Source: Morella rubra
Taxonomy: Eukaryota > Streptophyta > Magnoliopsida > Fagales > Myricaceae
Direction: 5' to 3'
DNA: 64,000 bases
NCBI GenBank assembly: GCA_003952965.2
Contig: RXIC02000409.1
Location: 124,001 to 188,000 of the forward strand
The notes beneath the pieces were generated by a model, which was not told where the DNA came from, did no database searches, and saw only the letters and a program-made list of their open reading frames with translations. Shown piece by piece: positions 36,001 through 49,090 of the stretch; within the stretch, counting starts at the first letter, position 1, and each line of letters starts with the position of its first letter. A program made the position numbers and the translations under genes.

Positions 36001-38029
36001 GAGTATCCTAATGGGTTTCTTTCTCCTCCTATTTTCTTCTGTTATTTTTGGGAAAAAAAACCTTCCATCCCAAAAGGATCGGACAGACGACAGTTAAAGT
36101 AATAAGGTAGCGAGCTTTACTAATTTATATAAAGGAGGTTTGTGCTGCGGTCCAAAAGTTAGAAATGTGCAGTTAATAGGGCAGCAGACAGAGGGGTACA
36201 GATTACGTGGGAATTGATAAAAACAAAGTACTCTACGACCGCATCTGCCTTTGGTTTCTCTTATCTCGAAAAGGGCAACAAAGGTCGAGGTCCACCAAGG
36301 TCCACGGAAAACCGCCATAATAACGTGTCCTCCGACAAGGCCAGTTCTTGGCCCCTCGCGGCGCACACATCATTAGATCATGGCTGCTTCACGGCGAATT
36401 CTCTTTGGGAAGAAATCCGTCCGGAGTCCGGCCTACAAATCTTCCCTCCTTAATCTACTTACAATTGCATTACGGCCTTCGACTGCAATTAGGATGTCTT
36501 GCCATTGCGACGGAGGCCTAGATTGGTCCTAATCATGTCTTGCAATTATATGTTTGTGTGACATTTTAAAGTCGCCCAAAATATAACGGTTTCTCTCGTG
36601 GAAACTTAATAATAAGATTATTATAATGATGACTAATTTTAAGGTACATAATATTATTAACTTTGCCCTATCGGCCTTCATGAAGCTCTCTTTAAAATAT
36701 CATAATAGGCTAAGTTATTTTTGGAAAACAATCAAATTTTATTCTATAGTTTTAAATTATTTTTTTCTCTCAAAGTTTTAAAAAAATATCGATCTTCTCT
36801 CTCCGTTCAATTTGGCCTTGAACCTTCCTTTCGTTTTTTGTGTGGTTTAATGACCAAATTGAACATTAATATTTTAAAAAACTTATAGAGTTTAAAACAA
36901 ATATATTAATAATTAAATAGACCAATTTGATTTCTAAAGACATACTTATGCTTTTCTATAATAAAATCTATCTATTCTTATCAACTTAATTTAAAAGATA
37001 AGTGATAGACACATGGTATTAAAATTAATTTCTTGAATTTAAAAGTTAATTCCGCACTTCACCTAAACTTTAATTAATATTACACGTATATAATGATTAC
37101 ACAAACAAATATCAAATGATCTCATGAATGCAATCGAATATCATGACTGCAGCTAATTAATAGAATATAATACATGTATAGTTGGCATGTGCATGTACAA
37201 TGACAAAAATCAAACTTATTTTAATTCAAAATGTGTTCCCTAAGTTATGATATTGTTGAAATCCATGATTATAAAAATAATTTTATCAAATTAGTTACTC
37301 TAAAAGCCTACATCTCCAAAGAAAGTTAAAGGAGAAAAGGCCGAAAAAGAGGAAAAAGGAAGTAAGACTTCTCTTATTCCAAATCTCAATGCACATAGCC
37401 ATTGGAGAGGGCAAAACAAAATCCATCCGTAATCATCTGGCATATCCCTCATATTACTCTCACTTACATCACCTTTCTTTAAAGTCTACAAGAAGCTAAC
37501 CATTTTACCTGTACTATAGGTCGTATCCAAATCTAATGATATCATATAAATAAAAAATATTTACTAAAATTATAACCTTCAAAATTAAAAGAGAAAACTA
37601 TTCAAATCGTTCTATAATTTCACTTTGTTATAAATTTAGTATTACGGTTCTAACTTTAACAATTGGTCAGCTTATTTAGTTAGGAGATTAACAGACTCGT
37701 AGACAAAAGGATCCGTACATCACATTGGTGATGGATAATATCGTTAAAATTGAAATCCCAAAAAATAAATTTGTGACAAAATAAAACTGCATCCACCGAT
37801 TTTGTTAATTTCGCCAAATTAGGTCCAAGTTGACAATGAGAATTTGCAAAGAGAGATGAACTTGGCACTTGGCAAAGTGCAGGAGACTGTAGAGAGGGCT
37901 CCCCAAATAGTGAGCCAGACCCCACCCCTCTTCCCTTTTTGCCCTCTGCGTTAACTCTAGCACATGCTCCATGTCGATGTATGTGCCGTTGTCCCCCTTT
38001 GAAGTCCATGGTCCCCACTTAATATCCCC

Positions 38030-38650
38030 TTTTCCACGTGTCAACCCAATCAACCGACCTCAACTCCCGCCACGTGGCGTGACCTGGACCGGTCGGGCAA
38101 TGGGGAAAGAAAAGCATTAAAAAGCAAACTCCCAATTCTCTCTCTCTCACATCCCCATAGCACGACAAAAACCGACATATCATCTTCTTGTGTCGGCCTT
38201 TTCAGGCCCTGACCAACATCTGAGACACCCAATCCTCGAAATTGTCCCTCGTTTTAACGGTTCGGATTTCTTTGTAACTGGATACACGATCTTGGCCGTT
38301 CATATGGGTGCCGAAATTCAAAGTCCACACGGGTCAAACATCACCTCCGGTTGTTGGTACGGGCGTGTAGAGGAACTCGCGCATGCGTGGGTACAATCGC
38401 ACGTGTGATCGCATTGCGTGTCCGAGTGCAAAATCGTATTAAAGCTCTCTCCCCCTCTCTCTCTCGTGGAGTTCTTTGACAAAGACTAGGAAAGATGTAA
38501 GAGTGCAAGGGGCGTGTCAGTCAGTGGTCAGGCAGGGGTCATGGGTCAGGGTGTCAGAGGCTGAGCGGGGTCAAGGGGGTCGGGTCAGGTGGAGTGCGTG
38601 GGTGTCTCGTGGGGTAATGGGGAGCCTGAGCTCATGGCTCACGTGAATGA
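38030..38650. promoter_or_regulatory. Promoter-like island with four CACGTG boxes
   Basis: Perfect CACGTG hexamers lie at 38035, 38071, 38400 and 38640. CT-rich patches typical of plant core promoters lie at about 38136-38150 and 38448-38468. The island is less AT-rich than its surroundings and more than 4 kb from any recognised coding exon. It may drive an unannotated transcript or act as an enhancer; no long frame follows it. Confidence 0.4.
38516..38590. repeat. GGGTCA-rich degenerate array
   Basis: G-rich stretch with repeated GGTCA or GGGTCA words (GGTCAGGCAGGGGTCATGGG and onward to GGGGGTCGGGTCAGG). At least five G runs of three or more, so the plus strand could form a G-quadruplex. 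Confidence 0.6.
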
Positions 38651-40167
38651 TGGAGCTTTTACTTACTGCACTTTCTCTTCTTTTAATGGTGGTAAGAGCT
38701 TGGAAAACTTGACCACTTGAGAGCTTCCTCGCCTTGGGTTATTTTCTCTTTTTTGAAGCTTTACAACAAGCCTATGGGAATACTACTCGAGTGACCCAGA
38801 TTAATTTGTGGGTGTGTGGGCCCTCTAAGTTCGGGTCTGGCCCACCTAGTTTGGGCTATTGCCTCTTGCTTCATGCAGAAGGTCGTCTGGTCGTGGCTCA
38901 ATTTATCGGAGAACTTGGAAAGCATATGGGACACTCATAGGGCCCAATTGGGAAGCAACATTATTTCAAATAGTAGAAGACTAATGAGTCGTTGGAGACC
39001 AAATAACAGGCCGTAATCATGATTTAGAAAGACACTGTTTTTGTTTGTGTGAGAGAGTGTAGGAACTAGGAACCATGAACCAGCACTTTTCCTTTATGGA
39101 AGTGACATGTGGATGCTAATGATATGCCCAGAACAAGCCAAGTAAAGATGTAATCACGATTTGGGTCACTAACTTCTTTCCAAATTTGGAACAACATAGT
39201 CAAAGAGTTAGAGACCCAAGTGGCTTTGAATCTTTGGGCATTATTATTTGGTTCTGCAGTGAACCTTATAATATTAATATTCTCTATGGAGCAAAGCACT
39301 TTCTTTTGCCCATTTAATTTACCCACTAAGTGATCATCGTTTTTCATGGGTTAAACGTGCTGGGCAAGTAGAAGATAATGCAATAAACGGCAGAGGAGGA
39401 GTAGAGGACAAACTAATAAAGCTGGCCAAGAAGCACTTGGCTGGCCTTATTATGATACTATTATCCTATCGTCAATAATGGCAGTCTCTGTTCTAACTAA
39501 TTGGGCAATCTACTTGTCTTGTTATTCAGGAACCTGATAAATTATTTTTCGTGCTTGTTTTTGAAGCTCTCCGCCTCTCCCCTTGTCCCAACCAACCCAA
39601 TTTTTTTCTGATTTTGAATGGCAATTGCGCAAGTTTCGTGTATTTTGTGTTTGTAACGCATTGATTCCACCACATTACTACAAGCTAAATTACTCAATTT
39701 TCCTGCCTTGTCGTTATCTCCCCTGTTTCTGGGAATAGTAACGGCAGGCTCAATGTCCCATTTGAAAAAATTGACCTGAATTGGGTTTGATTAGGCCCCA
39801 GGAAGCCCCTGACCAATTGGAATTTACCCTGCCGTGTCACCCCTACACACTTGCACCTCATGTTAGGCTACAGGGTGATTTGGTACCCCACTGCCACATA
39901 GAACTTATTTTCACAAACGAAGCATGGAAAAATCATAACTCGGTATGCCTAGTGGTCCCAAATTGGGACCATTACCCAATATTTCAACATAAAGATTAGG
40001 TCCTATGCAATTTATGGTCTGATACAAGAAATGAATTCTATTGTAAAGTTTATGCTGCTCTAAATTTTATACGAGCATCATTAAATAATGTAAGTTTCAC
40101 CTTTTTTCAAATTGCACTATACAATTCGACTAAAAATTTTAGAGGATACTCATCAGCAACATAAAGT

Positions 40168-40237
40168 AGTATAAGGTTCACCTATTGTATCTATCTAAAA
40201 TGGTATAAGTTTCACATATTGTGTCTGTCTCTAATAC
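40168..40237. repeat. Imperfect tandem repeat, two units of about 35 bp
   Basis: Units share RGTATAAGKTTCACMTATTG followed by TATCTATCT or TGTCTGTCT. No function seen. Confidence 0.5.
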
Positions 40238-43200
40238 TACCGTTAAGTCATCTAAATACTGAGTACAGAGATCAGCTCTCTCTTTGTCAAACAGCCTTAT
40301 ACCATTTATGTAAATAGAGTTCCCCAGAGGAAACCATTGCAAAGCCCTTCAAGACACGGTTGTCAAAGTTTGTCCCGTGATTGAGCTATTTAAAGTGTTA
40401 CTCCATGTATTGTTAGAGGGATTGTAGCACTCTATCGAATTGGATACGTTTGCGTTTTGCCCTTTGTCCTCGGGCGAAACGAGGCATAGACTTGATAGTT
40501 GAAAGTCGAACTGTCGCGTGATGACGATGGAGTGGAGGGGAAGGGAGGGAACCCATTGGAGCCATGAGGGAGCTGAGGTAGTAGCTGTGGGCTCTACGGT
40601 TTTTGCTTTTGTGAAATGTCACGTGAAGAGATATGGAAGGTAGAAAGGAAGGCAAGTGGAGAAGAAAAGTCGGTACGTATGGTTTGTAGCGATCGGCTTG
40701 GAGGTGAAATCTGTATCCAAATGATCTATTATAAGTCCATTCATCCTTCCCCTTCGGCTTTTTATTGCTTTCAAAGTTCCAATACGATTTCAGCTGAAAC
40801 TGGCCGAAAATATTGGAAGATTACTTTTTGAAAATTTGGGCCAAAAGAACGTCATTTTTGTAAGTTAGACAATCAGGTGCTTTATACTGTACCTGGAAAG
40901 AAATACTAAAAGTGGATTTAGATCGAAGGGAGCGAAGTATATAAAGCAGAAATTTCAAAACCACAGTGCAGAGAGCATGATAAAATTGTGTCAGGGGGAT
41001 AGCGTATCTCTACTTTTAATGTCACGGTCATCACCTTTAAAAAGGAGAGAGAGAGAGAAGCCAAGCTATAACAATGGCACCACTCTGAAAAGGCACATAA
41101 AAAGACTTGGGAAGCAAATCCATATAAGATCCTAGTGGATGATACATGAATCCTTCGTATCTTAGACTTTAGCTTTCATCGAGCCAACACAAAAATCGGC
41201 TCTAGGAGTTAGGTTTGCTTGTCTAGAAATGTGAAATGTTTCCCTTTTAGAAGTACGAACTAGTATTGTATCCAAGTAAAGTATTTGCTCCTAGGATCTC
41301 ATATCTTTATCTGCTTTTCCATCTTGTAGATTTGGACATTGCAGAGTATTTTATAAGGTCCGGGGAACAAACAGCAACCAAGCCATGTGACAAAGGAAAG
41401 CCAACCCATCTGATAGTGTATTTTTGGCAAAGAATATGGGCGGCACATTCATCTTGTCACATGAATCTCTCCTATATCATCTTCCACTTGCAATATTTTA
41501 AATTTCCCTCTAAATTGCAGTAATATTTTAAGTTCACCGTCAGAGTGTTGGCCCTGCTGGGCTTCCATGATTACCCATTCGCTGAAATCCATTGACTCAG
41601 ACTAAACGTTCAACACACACAACTGCTCCATCTCGTTAACTAGGAACCGAACGAGAAGAAGGTGTTGTAGCAAGGTATTTCGAGTGGAGTGTTGAGAAGA
41701 AAGTTTTCTCACTCCTGTCTTCCCGATTAGAGGAGACCCCTTTTGGCATTTTTCATATTAACTTTTTTCTGGTCCCTTCTTACGTTGGTTACTCCACAAG
41801 GTGTTAAGTTCTTGGGGGCAACAATTGAAACCCGTCTCAGAACAGGGAAATGGACGAGAGATGGCACAACTACAGATATGTGAAAGTCCAAATGGAAAGG
41901 CCAAAACCCTATGCATGTTTGTTCCAGTGAACCTGCACGAGCAATTGACCGAGCACCATCAAGAATGAAACAAGACTTGCGCGCATAACTGGGTTGATAC
42001 AGTGATTGTTCACTCTGTATGAGTAAGATCGACGAGAAAGAGAGGAATATTTGGGCTGACAAAAGTGAAAGTTCATACTGGCACTAACGTTTTGGGCCTT
42101 ACCCTTTGGTTTCAATGTGGATCCCATATGGTCAAGCCTGAGCCAAGCCTTGTTGCAACCAGCCGCAAGAGGGACCCACTTTAGCAAATCGCCAAGTGGG
42201 AAAAACCTGATGTATATAGTAATCCAAAATCATCAAAGGCCAAAGAAGCCCAGCTCGACATAGAGGACAATAAGGACTAAAACAATGGTTGCAGAATGGA
42301 CGAGAAGGACATATCATCCGTGTGGTACCCACACGTCCCAGATTAACAACACTAGGCAGTGGTCCGGTGGTCCAGAGTGGGCCCAAGCAGGACGAAGGAC
42401 CTGCAAAAGGGCGCTGTTGAGAGAGATAAAAGGGCATTTAATGTGGATGCAAAAGCACCGTGCTTTTGGAGGTGAAGACAAAAAGAAACAGTGAAGTGGA
42501 AGAGAGAATCAAAGTGTGAGCATTCCTTCTGTAGCATTCTGGCAGCAAAAGCCAAAAAAGTAGAATCCGATTTGATAGTTTACCAAAAAAAGCAGAATTT
42601 GATTTGATTGTTTAGTGTATCGTTAAATAGCTGATTTTTATACACAGCAAGCCAAAGAATCGACCATATTCATTCTGGCAGTAAAAACCGTAAAAAAAAA
42701 GAAAAAAAATACTGCCCAGCACACTTGGTCAAGTTTTAGAGAGCTACATGTGACGACAATGCCAGCGGAAGTTCAAACATGGGAAGGGTGACAGTAAAAG
42801 AATTTTTTGCTTAAAGATTCGTCCCTGCATCGTCTGTTCTTTACTTTGTGAATAGTGATTATGTCGAAGAGTGTTGAGGACGGTTTGTAATTCTTTAATC
42901 TCGATTTTCCTACTGTCGACCAAATAGTATTCTGCCGTCCACCGTCCATAACCAGAAGAACATTAGTAGAGTAATTGAAGAAATGTGCTACGATTAACCA
43001 ACTGGAATTTTTGCAGTATTGTACTCCACTTTGTGGGGGTTGAAACTAAAGAACACTGGTCTGGAGTGTCACGCGACATGGTTGGTAATTGAATCTCATT
43101 TGATACGTGTTAGCTGGGGGGGGGTGGCAGGGCCGAGTAAATCAACATCTCAGAGTGCTGAGGACTACGGATTCGTTATGGGACAGTCTATGACCGATGA

Positions 43201-44151
43201 CAGTTTATACGGAATTAAATTAAAATAAATAATATATTTTCAACAAAATATTAACCAAGATTATTATTACAATTACAAATTTAATTACCTACATAATATA
43301 AGAATTGAGGAATTCATAAAATTTTAAGTCACTTTACGATACAATCCAAAGCTCTAGTAATTTAAAACAGTCCTAAAAAATTTATATCACATCTTTTTTT
43401 TTTTAATTTCTCTAATCGAATGGCCAATAGTATCATAAGATCATTAAAGATTTCAAATTTCAACAAAAAATTTTTCTTCTAATAAAATTAATATTTTTAC
43501 TAATTATAATTAAATTTATTCAAATTAATCCTTAAAATTTGAGATTATTATAAACATAACTTTTCACATATAATTAATTCATTTGAACTAATTATATAAA
43601 TATTAGAATCGGATTAATTATTTAGTTACCGAATACACATCATTTTAACCATCACATCCTGACAGTGAAATGACCTTATAGGCTCTCTGCCCACTGCGGC
43701 CTTTCTGTTCTCTCTCACTCTGCCTTTCTGTCTGCGTGTCTATGTGCGTGTATGGACGATGGAATTTTAGCATCCCAATGTGCGTCCAAAAAGAGTAGTT
43801 CACGGAGTAGGCTGCCAGCTGAAGCTGCGGAGTTTCTTCGAAAGACCAAAAAGATTACGTTTTCTTGCTTTTCCAATTTATTTTCCCCCTTCTGCAGTAC
43901 AGTGCTACTTTTGGTGCTTGAATCCTTTCTCAAGTGTTTCTTATTTCATCTCGGGCACCATAACACACTGGAGGCCCTTCTTTTCCTCTCGTTCTCCCGC
44001 ACTGCCTCAGAAAGCATTTCTACTACACTTCCTGCTTCTACGTCTTGTTGTGTTTCGGTGAAACTTCTAACCGGGCCAAGAAACAGTCTTTCCTTACCTA
44101 GTGAAGCCATTTTCAGAAAGAAGAGCTGGGATTTCATATAGGGACTGCTAA

Positions 44152-44439
44152 ATGGGAGTAGACATGGGTTTGTGTGGAAGTTTGGAGTGGGTGACTGCTT
44201 ACAGTAAGAAGCAATGCAGAAGCCTATTCTGGAGGATGAGAGCAGCAGTGAAGAAGTCTGCCAAAAATAAGCAACAGCTCAAGTTCCAGTATGATCCTTC
44301 CAGTTATGCTCTCAATTTTGATGATGGCTGTTGCCATTTAGGAAAGAGAGCAAACGAATTTAAGCCGGCGAAAGTTCAGGATTTTCCAGATTTCAGAAGA
44401 ACTGCTTGGGTGTATGTCGTCTGGGTCAAAGCCGAGTGA
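44152..44439 (+). CDS. Conserved small plant protein of 95 residues
   Basis: Single-exon frame starting ATGGGAGTAGAC; a second in-frame ATG at 44164 gives MGLCGSLEW and may be the true start, as I recall relatives starting near there. The conserved-looking core is SKKQCRSLFWRMRAAVKK, then the motif QYDPSSYALNFDDGC, ending with a Trp/Val-rich segment WVYVVWVKAE. The basic N-terminal half suggests an interaction role, but no function is known to me. No signal peptide or clear membrane helix. A poly(A)-like AATAAA lies at 44554. The 129-codon plus-strand frame just upstream (43752-44141) is probably leader sequence. Confidence 0.75.
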   Translation: MGVDMGLCGSLEWVTAYSKKQCRSLFWRMRAAVKKSAKNKQQLKFQYDPSSYALNFDDGCCHLGKRANEFKPAKVQDFPDFRRTAWVYVVWVKAE

Positions 44440-45006
44440 TCTTGTCTCAACGGAGACAGAGCAGTTTCATGCAATGTCGTTTTGTTTCCCTGACTGCCTC
44501 TGTTTTTGCACCTTTATGTGAGTTGCTTCTGATTGTGTTTTTTCCACTTGTTAAATAAAGCACATAGTTTCGTGGTACATGAAAACACTGCTAGGATGAT
44601 TTTATCATTCGCCTTCAATTTAGAGTAACGTGTCTGTAACGATACGGTCTACTGACAATGCACTATAAACTTGAGATCTCAATAAGATAGCGGAGAGGAA
44701 AACAGAGAGAAGATAAAATTGCATCAACTTAAAGCTCACCAATTTTTAATCAACACTGATGAAGAGGTGAATCAAATAATTTGTACAACAGCATAAGGCC
44801 TCTGAAAAGCCATTGGATCGGAATTATTATTATTTTTTCCCCCGGGCCTGTTAGAAAGGAATTAAATCCAATCTGCATGACATGCAGGAGACAACTAGAA
44901 ACAGTCATTTTCTCGTAAAATTACAAGCATCATGTTTCATTCCACCAAACTTTGATCTATCAATCTAGAAACACCTACATTCTCCACACAATGGGGTCAC
45001 GCCCTT
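44440..45006. other. Convergent 3' spacer
   Basis: Lies between the stop of the plus-strand 95-residue gene and the stop of minus-strand GID8; it should contain both 3' UTRs. Nothing else is recognised. Confidence 0.6.
44554..44559 (+). terminator. Poly(A) signal AATAAA after the 95-residue gene
   Basis: Canonical AATAAA about 115 nt past the stop codon at 44439, in a T-rich setting, on the same strand as the gene. Confidence 0.5.
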
Positions 45007-48000
45007 TCAAACGGCAGGGTCTTCAAGCGTGGCTGTAGTCAAGTCGTTTATGCGTGGATAAGCAGCCTTCTCATCAAGCTGGTTCTGGGTCCATATAAGC
45101 ATCTTTAACAAGCTCGGAAGCTTTGGGTCTGTGGTTCAACCAAATCATTCAAAAGTTATTTACTTGATGGTTTGGATTGGAACATGATTTCCAAAACAGT
45201 ATTATCAAAAGAAACTCGGTCATCTAAATTAGCAGTCCCTCAGAAAGCATCATCTAACACGGAAAAAGCATTATGTACAAACCAAGAGATCCAATTCCCA
45301 GCGACCGATGTTTAAAACTTGAGTTCCAATACAAAAGTCCTTTGCAGTGCTTTCTTTTGTTATCATTATTATGTGGAAACTGTATAACAGGATACCATTA
45401 AAACTGACAACAGGACGTAAGAGCAGAAGTTAAAAACTAACAAAGAGCTAATGGAAAATGTCAATGCGGAATTGCTGTTTCATTCCGTAACTTGCAAAGG
45501 TCTTCAATTCGAAGGACATGCAAAACTTCACCCTAACACAACAGCTTGGCAAGTTTACCAAATATCTCCATTCAAGTGAAAGAGGTTCAAGACTCGACTA
45601 TCTGTAGTTTTATGGTCACAAGTAGCCTTTCAACTGGAAACATTTTCTCCCAGTTTTCAACTATCCCAAATGCAAAGCAAGCTATTGAGAATTATATCAA
45701 ATAGTATTCCATTGGCAGATACGTCATAGGATATTCTGGGATCCAAGGTGGGTTTATTCTAACCATCCCATTGCAAATTCTAATGGGATCATTATAGCAA
45801 ACAGTGAAATCAGTGGAGAAGCTTAGAATCATCAGCAAGTGTATCAGTAGTTATATGCAAGATTTCCCCAAGAAGAAAAACAAAATCTCAAAGCGTAACT
45901 GGAGCCAAGTCCATCTGGAGTCTACAACGAAAAAGAAATTTGTTTAAAAAGATGTGACTATGCACACAAGAAAAAAACTATATCTGGGCAGCAATATTTT
46001 TAAACAAGAGAACCATAATAATATTAATTAAAGACCCTTTCGCATTCTTATTACCGTTGAAGATAAGAGGGTGAATAGACTAACCTTTTTCGTGGCTCTG
46101 GCTGGTAAGGATGGCTGCATTCACCTCACTTGCAGTCTTTAGCCGCTGTGATATGTCCAGAAGTTCCCCAACGGGACAGTTGGAAACATCTTCAAATGCG
46201 AGAAGTGAAACGGTTCTCTCCAACTCTTCTAAAAAGCTTTGCTGCAGGCAACTAATTTTCTTAGGCCAAGCATTAGCACCAATTATATACAATTGAACAA
46301 AGATGGATTGTTAAGTAGAAGCCACAGGAAAAGTTCACTGAGTACAGAAACCTTCATGTATGGCATTACTTTTAACATGCCACCTTTAGCAATTAGTAAA
46401 CAAAGAAAGCAACAATGGAGGATATCACACGGAGAATAAGGAAACCAGAAGAGACTTCAATTATCAAATTCCACATGCATGCCTTGCAAACCACAACAAA
46501 GTCATGAAGAATGGTATCATACATTTTCTTCTCCCCTTGGTGCTAGCTCCTCCTGGGCAAACTCTAAAGCCTCTTCTACTTTCCCATCTCGAATCAATTC
46601 TATCAGCCTTTGCTGTTGAAGATGGAAGAACAACTGGGGATTTGTATCCAGTATCTGCCATATAAAATTCATGTGACGAACAATGGCAAAAAAAAAAAAA
46701 AAAAAACCCAGAAAAGACAAAAACCTAAAATCAGAAATGACTGCCTCCACAACTCAAATAATGAGAAAAAGCCTGCACGACAAAATCTCAAAGACTAATC
46801 AGATTCTACAGGTTACAGTTCAGAGAAGATAAATGAACAACATAATTATCTTCCCTACGGTTCCAATTTAGAGAGGAGGAAAAAGATTAGTCTGAGCAGC
46901 AAGTTGACACAAGGAAGTTTATAGAGCAGATGTAAGAACAAGCAATCTTCTGAAAAAATTGGTTCAACAATACAAATATCAGGTACAAGTACAATTCTGG
47001 TCGATTTCTACTGTTTACAGAAAAAGATGAACTCCTTATGTTGGTCGAGCCTCAGTGCAATAAGCCAAGCGACTGGCAGAATGATCCCATGAGTTGCAGC
47101 ATGAAATTGGGACTACATAAGGGGCATCAATGGGCAGTTACTCCTATCCCTAGGTATTAAGGCAATGTTCAACAACCATCCAGCAAGGATATTGGGGAAA
47201 AGTAACAAACACCCCATACAATTTCTAACACGCTGAATGGCAGACTGGTGTATCTCTAGTAAAGTTAGTAGGAATAGGATGTAACAGGCAGATTCTTTTC
47301 CCCTACACCATATTTAAGACTAGAAATGAGTGGACTCTTTTCCCATGCTTTCAAAGGGAATTCCTAAATTTTCTTTTATGGTCAAAGCTAAATTCTAGTA
47401 CTATTGCTTCTGAATCCAACGTTTACACATTCAATACTAGATTCCTCAAACAATCAAGTTGCACCTGATTACAACATTAAGTAACTAAATCAGGCCAACG
47501 AAAAAAGAATACAGTTTAGAGCACAAAAACCAGTTAAATATGCAACATGAACATTGTGACCATGCAGAACTAACAAACTCAAAAATCTCAGATTTAAAAA
47601 TCAAGTAGCTGCAAGTGGATGCACAAACAGCATGATCATAATCCAACAACTTAACATTTTGTTGAACCGTGCTGGAAACAATGATTTCATGGCCTGATCA
47701 GGGACAGGCCAAGGGGGAAGGAGGGCCAGGATCCTGCCCAATGGAAAAAATGTCTGGAAGTCTGGTCATTTTTTCAACAACGTTTCTCAAAAGTACCTTC
47801 TAACTGCATAAAATAAATGTTTTTGTTTACCTAAAACAATGAATGTGAGAAAAAAAAATGTATGAGACTTTCCCTATTTTCCCCCTTTAATACTCCATTA
47901 AAAGCACCTTTGAGCTTCAAAAAATTTCTGCCACTCCCCCAAAACGAAAAAAAGAAGAAGGATTGCCACATTAATATAAATGGATAACCAACAAGTTATA

Positions 48001-49090
48001 GTTTAGGATCACAAACCTCAGGATTTAAGTCATTAACTTTCTCAATTGCATCCTCCACATTACCACACTGGACTGCCTTCTTAACTGCCATGCGATCTGA
48101 AATTGTTCCAAGATCTATGTCTGCTATTTATACATAAGGATTAACAATATACCACCTAGTAAATAAGGAAAGAAATCACCTAGCCATCAACACTAAACCA
48201 GGAAAAAAAAAAAAGGCAAATTTTTTTTAAAAAAAAAAAATACAAAAGGGAAAAGCAATTGTAATAAAATAGGGATACGTTCAGTTCCAGATTCCATCCG
48301 GAATTTCTCAGCAGCATCAACATAACCTTCTGTGACCAGAAAATTCATCACCAATTTATTCATGTCTTCTTTCCTAATCTTTACATCATCAAGCTTTTTC
48401 TTCCACTCTTCCTTCGTAATCACTTTCTTTGACGTAGCCTGTGTGCAGATCAACACAATCACATTGTCATTCAAAAAAATCACTTGGCCCATTTGTACCC
48501 AACAGTGAAATTGACTTGCTTCATTTCCTATTTGGCTATAATTTTTCACTCATCATGAGATGTCAGAGTGGCCAATTACAAAATAAAGGAAAACAGTTAT
48601 CTTCTTTTCCAACACACTCAACAATGTTGAATCCCATTGATTGAGGGGCTACTCCCATTTAGCAGTAGATCCATCAAAGAGACCGGATTTTTCCTAAGTG
48701 CCCTGTTTATTGCTCAGAAAATAAAGGAACAAAGAATATGAAACAAGTTACTTTTTGAATCTATGATTTTCCTATATTTAGAACCTAGAAACAAAAGCCC
48801 CCACTCCGCTGAAACTATTTTGACATCATGGCTTAGTGGAGGTTAGATTTCTTACTTCGCATATTCGAAACACTATACAAACCACGTGCCACATTTTTCA
48901 ACTTCCTTTCTTCCTCCAAATTCTTCCGCGACCAAAGAGAGACTAAAATGCGCCACACACCCAATTCCATTTCCTTTAAGAAATTAAAAAAACAACTCGA
49001 ATGCAATCAAAAGGTGGAAGAATTTAAACGCAGAATTACCATTGCTTCGATCTCTGCAAGATGACGAATCACAACCCAGAACAGTGACAT
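45007..49090 (-). CDS. GID8: GID8 homolog, LisH/CTLH subunit of the GID/CTLH E3 ubiquitin ligase
   Basis: Scaffold subunit of the GID/CTLH ubiquitin-ligase complex, best known from degradation of gluconeogenic enzymes in yeast and present in plants as a homologous complex (family knowledge). Exons: 49090-49040, 48438-48279, 48123-48017, 46654-46523, 46241-46085, 45128-45007; 243 codons including stop, phases consistent. Counting from the ATG at 49042 ([13 protein letters not shown]), LisH is about residues 25-57 ([19 protein letters not shown]), then CTLH ([38 protein letters not shown]) and the CRA region ([20 protein letters not shown]). The upstream in-frame ATG at 49090 adds 16 residues ([16 protein letters not shown]), and the frame stays open further to an acceptor-like TTTTGTAG near 49132, so the N-terminus is ambiguous. 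The 49042 start gives the usual 226 residues. No truncation seen. Confidence 0.93.

Larger units (their letters stand above)
33551..44151. other. Ten-kilobase stretch with no recognised protein gene
   Basis: The left edge holds the leader of the minus-strand membrane-protein gene and the right edge the leader of the plus-strand gene at 44152. In between: a T run at 33929-33939, a 54-bp tandem duplication at 34078-34185, a MITE-like copy at about 35605-36000, a G-box and G-rich island at 38030-38650, an imperfect 35-bp tandem repeat at about 40168-40237, and AT-rich sequence at 43210-43640. The longer frames (42132-42437 minus, 41727-42062 minus, 43752-44141 plus) show no family resemblance. 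Confidence 0.6.

Noticed and set aside
42132-42437. 101-codon minus-strand frame and its neighbour at 41727-42062
   Set aside because: Cys- and Pro-containing but no family match, overlapping frames and no splice partners.
42450-42468. Short perfect hairpin CAAAAGCAC/GTGCTTTTG
   Set aside because: Only 9-bp arms with a 1-nt loop; too small for a microRNA precursor and expected by chance in 64 kb.
43752-44141. 129-codon plus-strand frame ending 11 nt before the 95-residue gene
   Set aside because: Composition looks like translated leader (Ser/Phe/Leu-rich), no recognisable motif; more likely 5' UTR.
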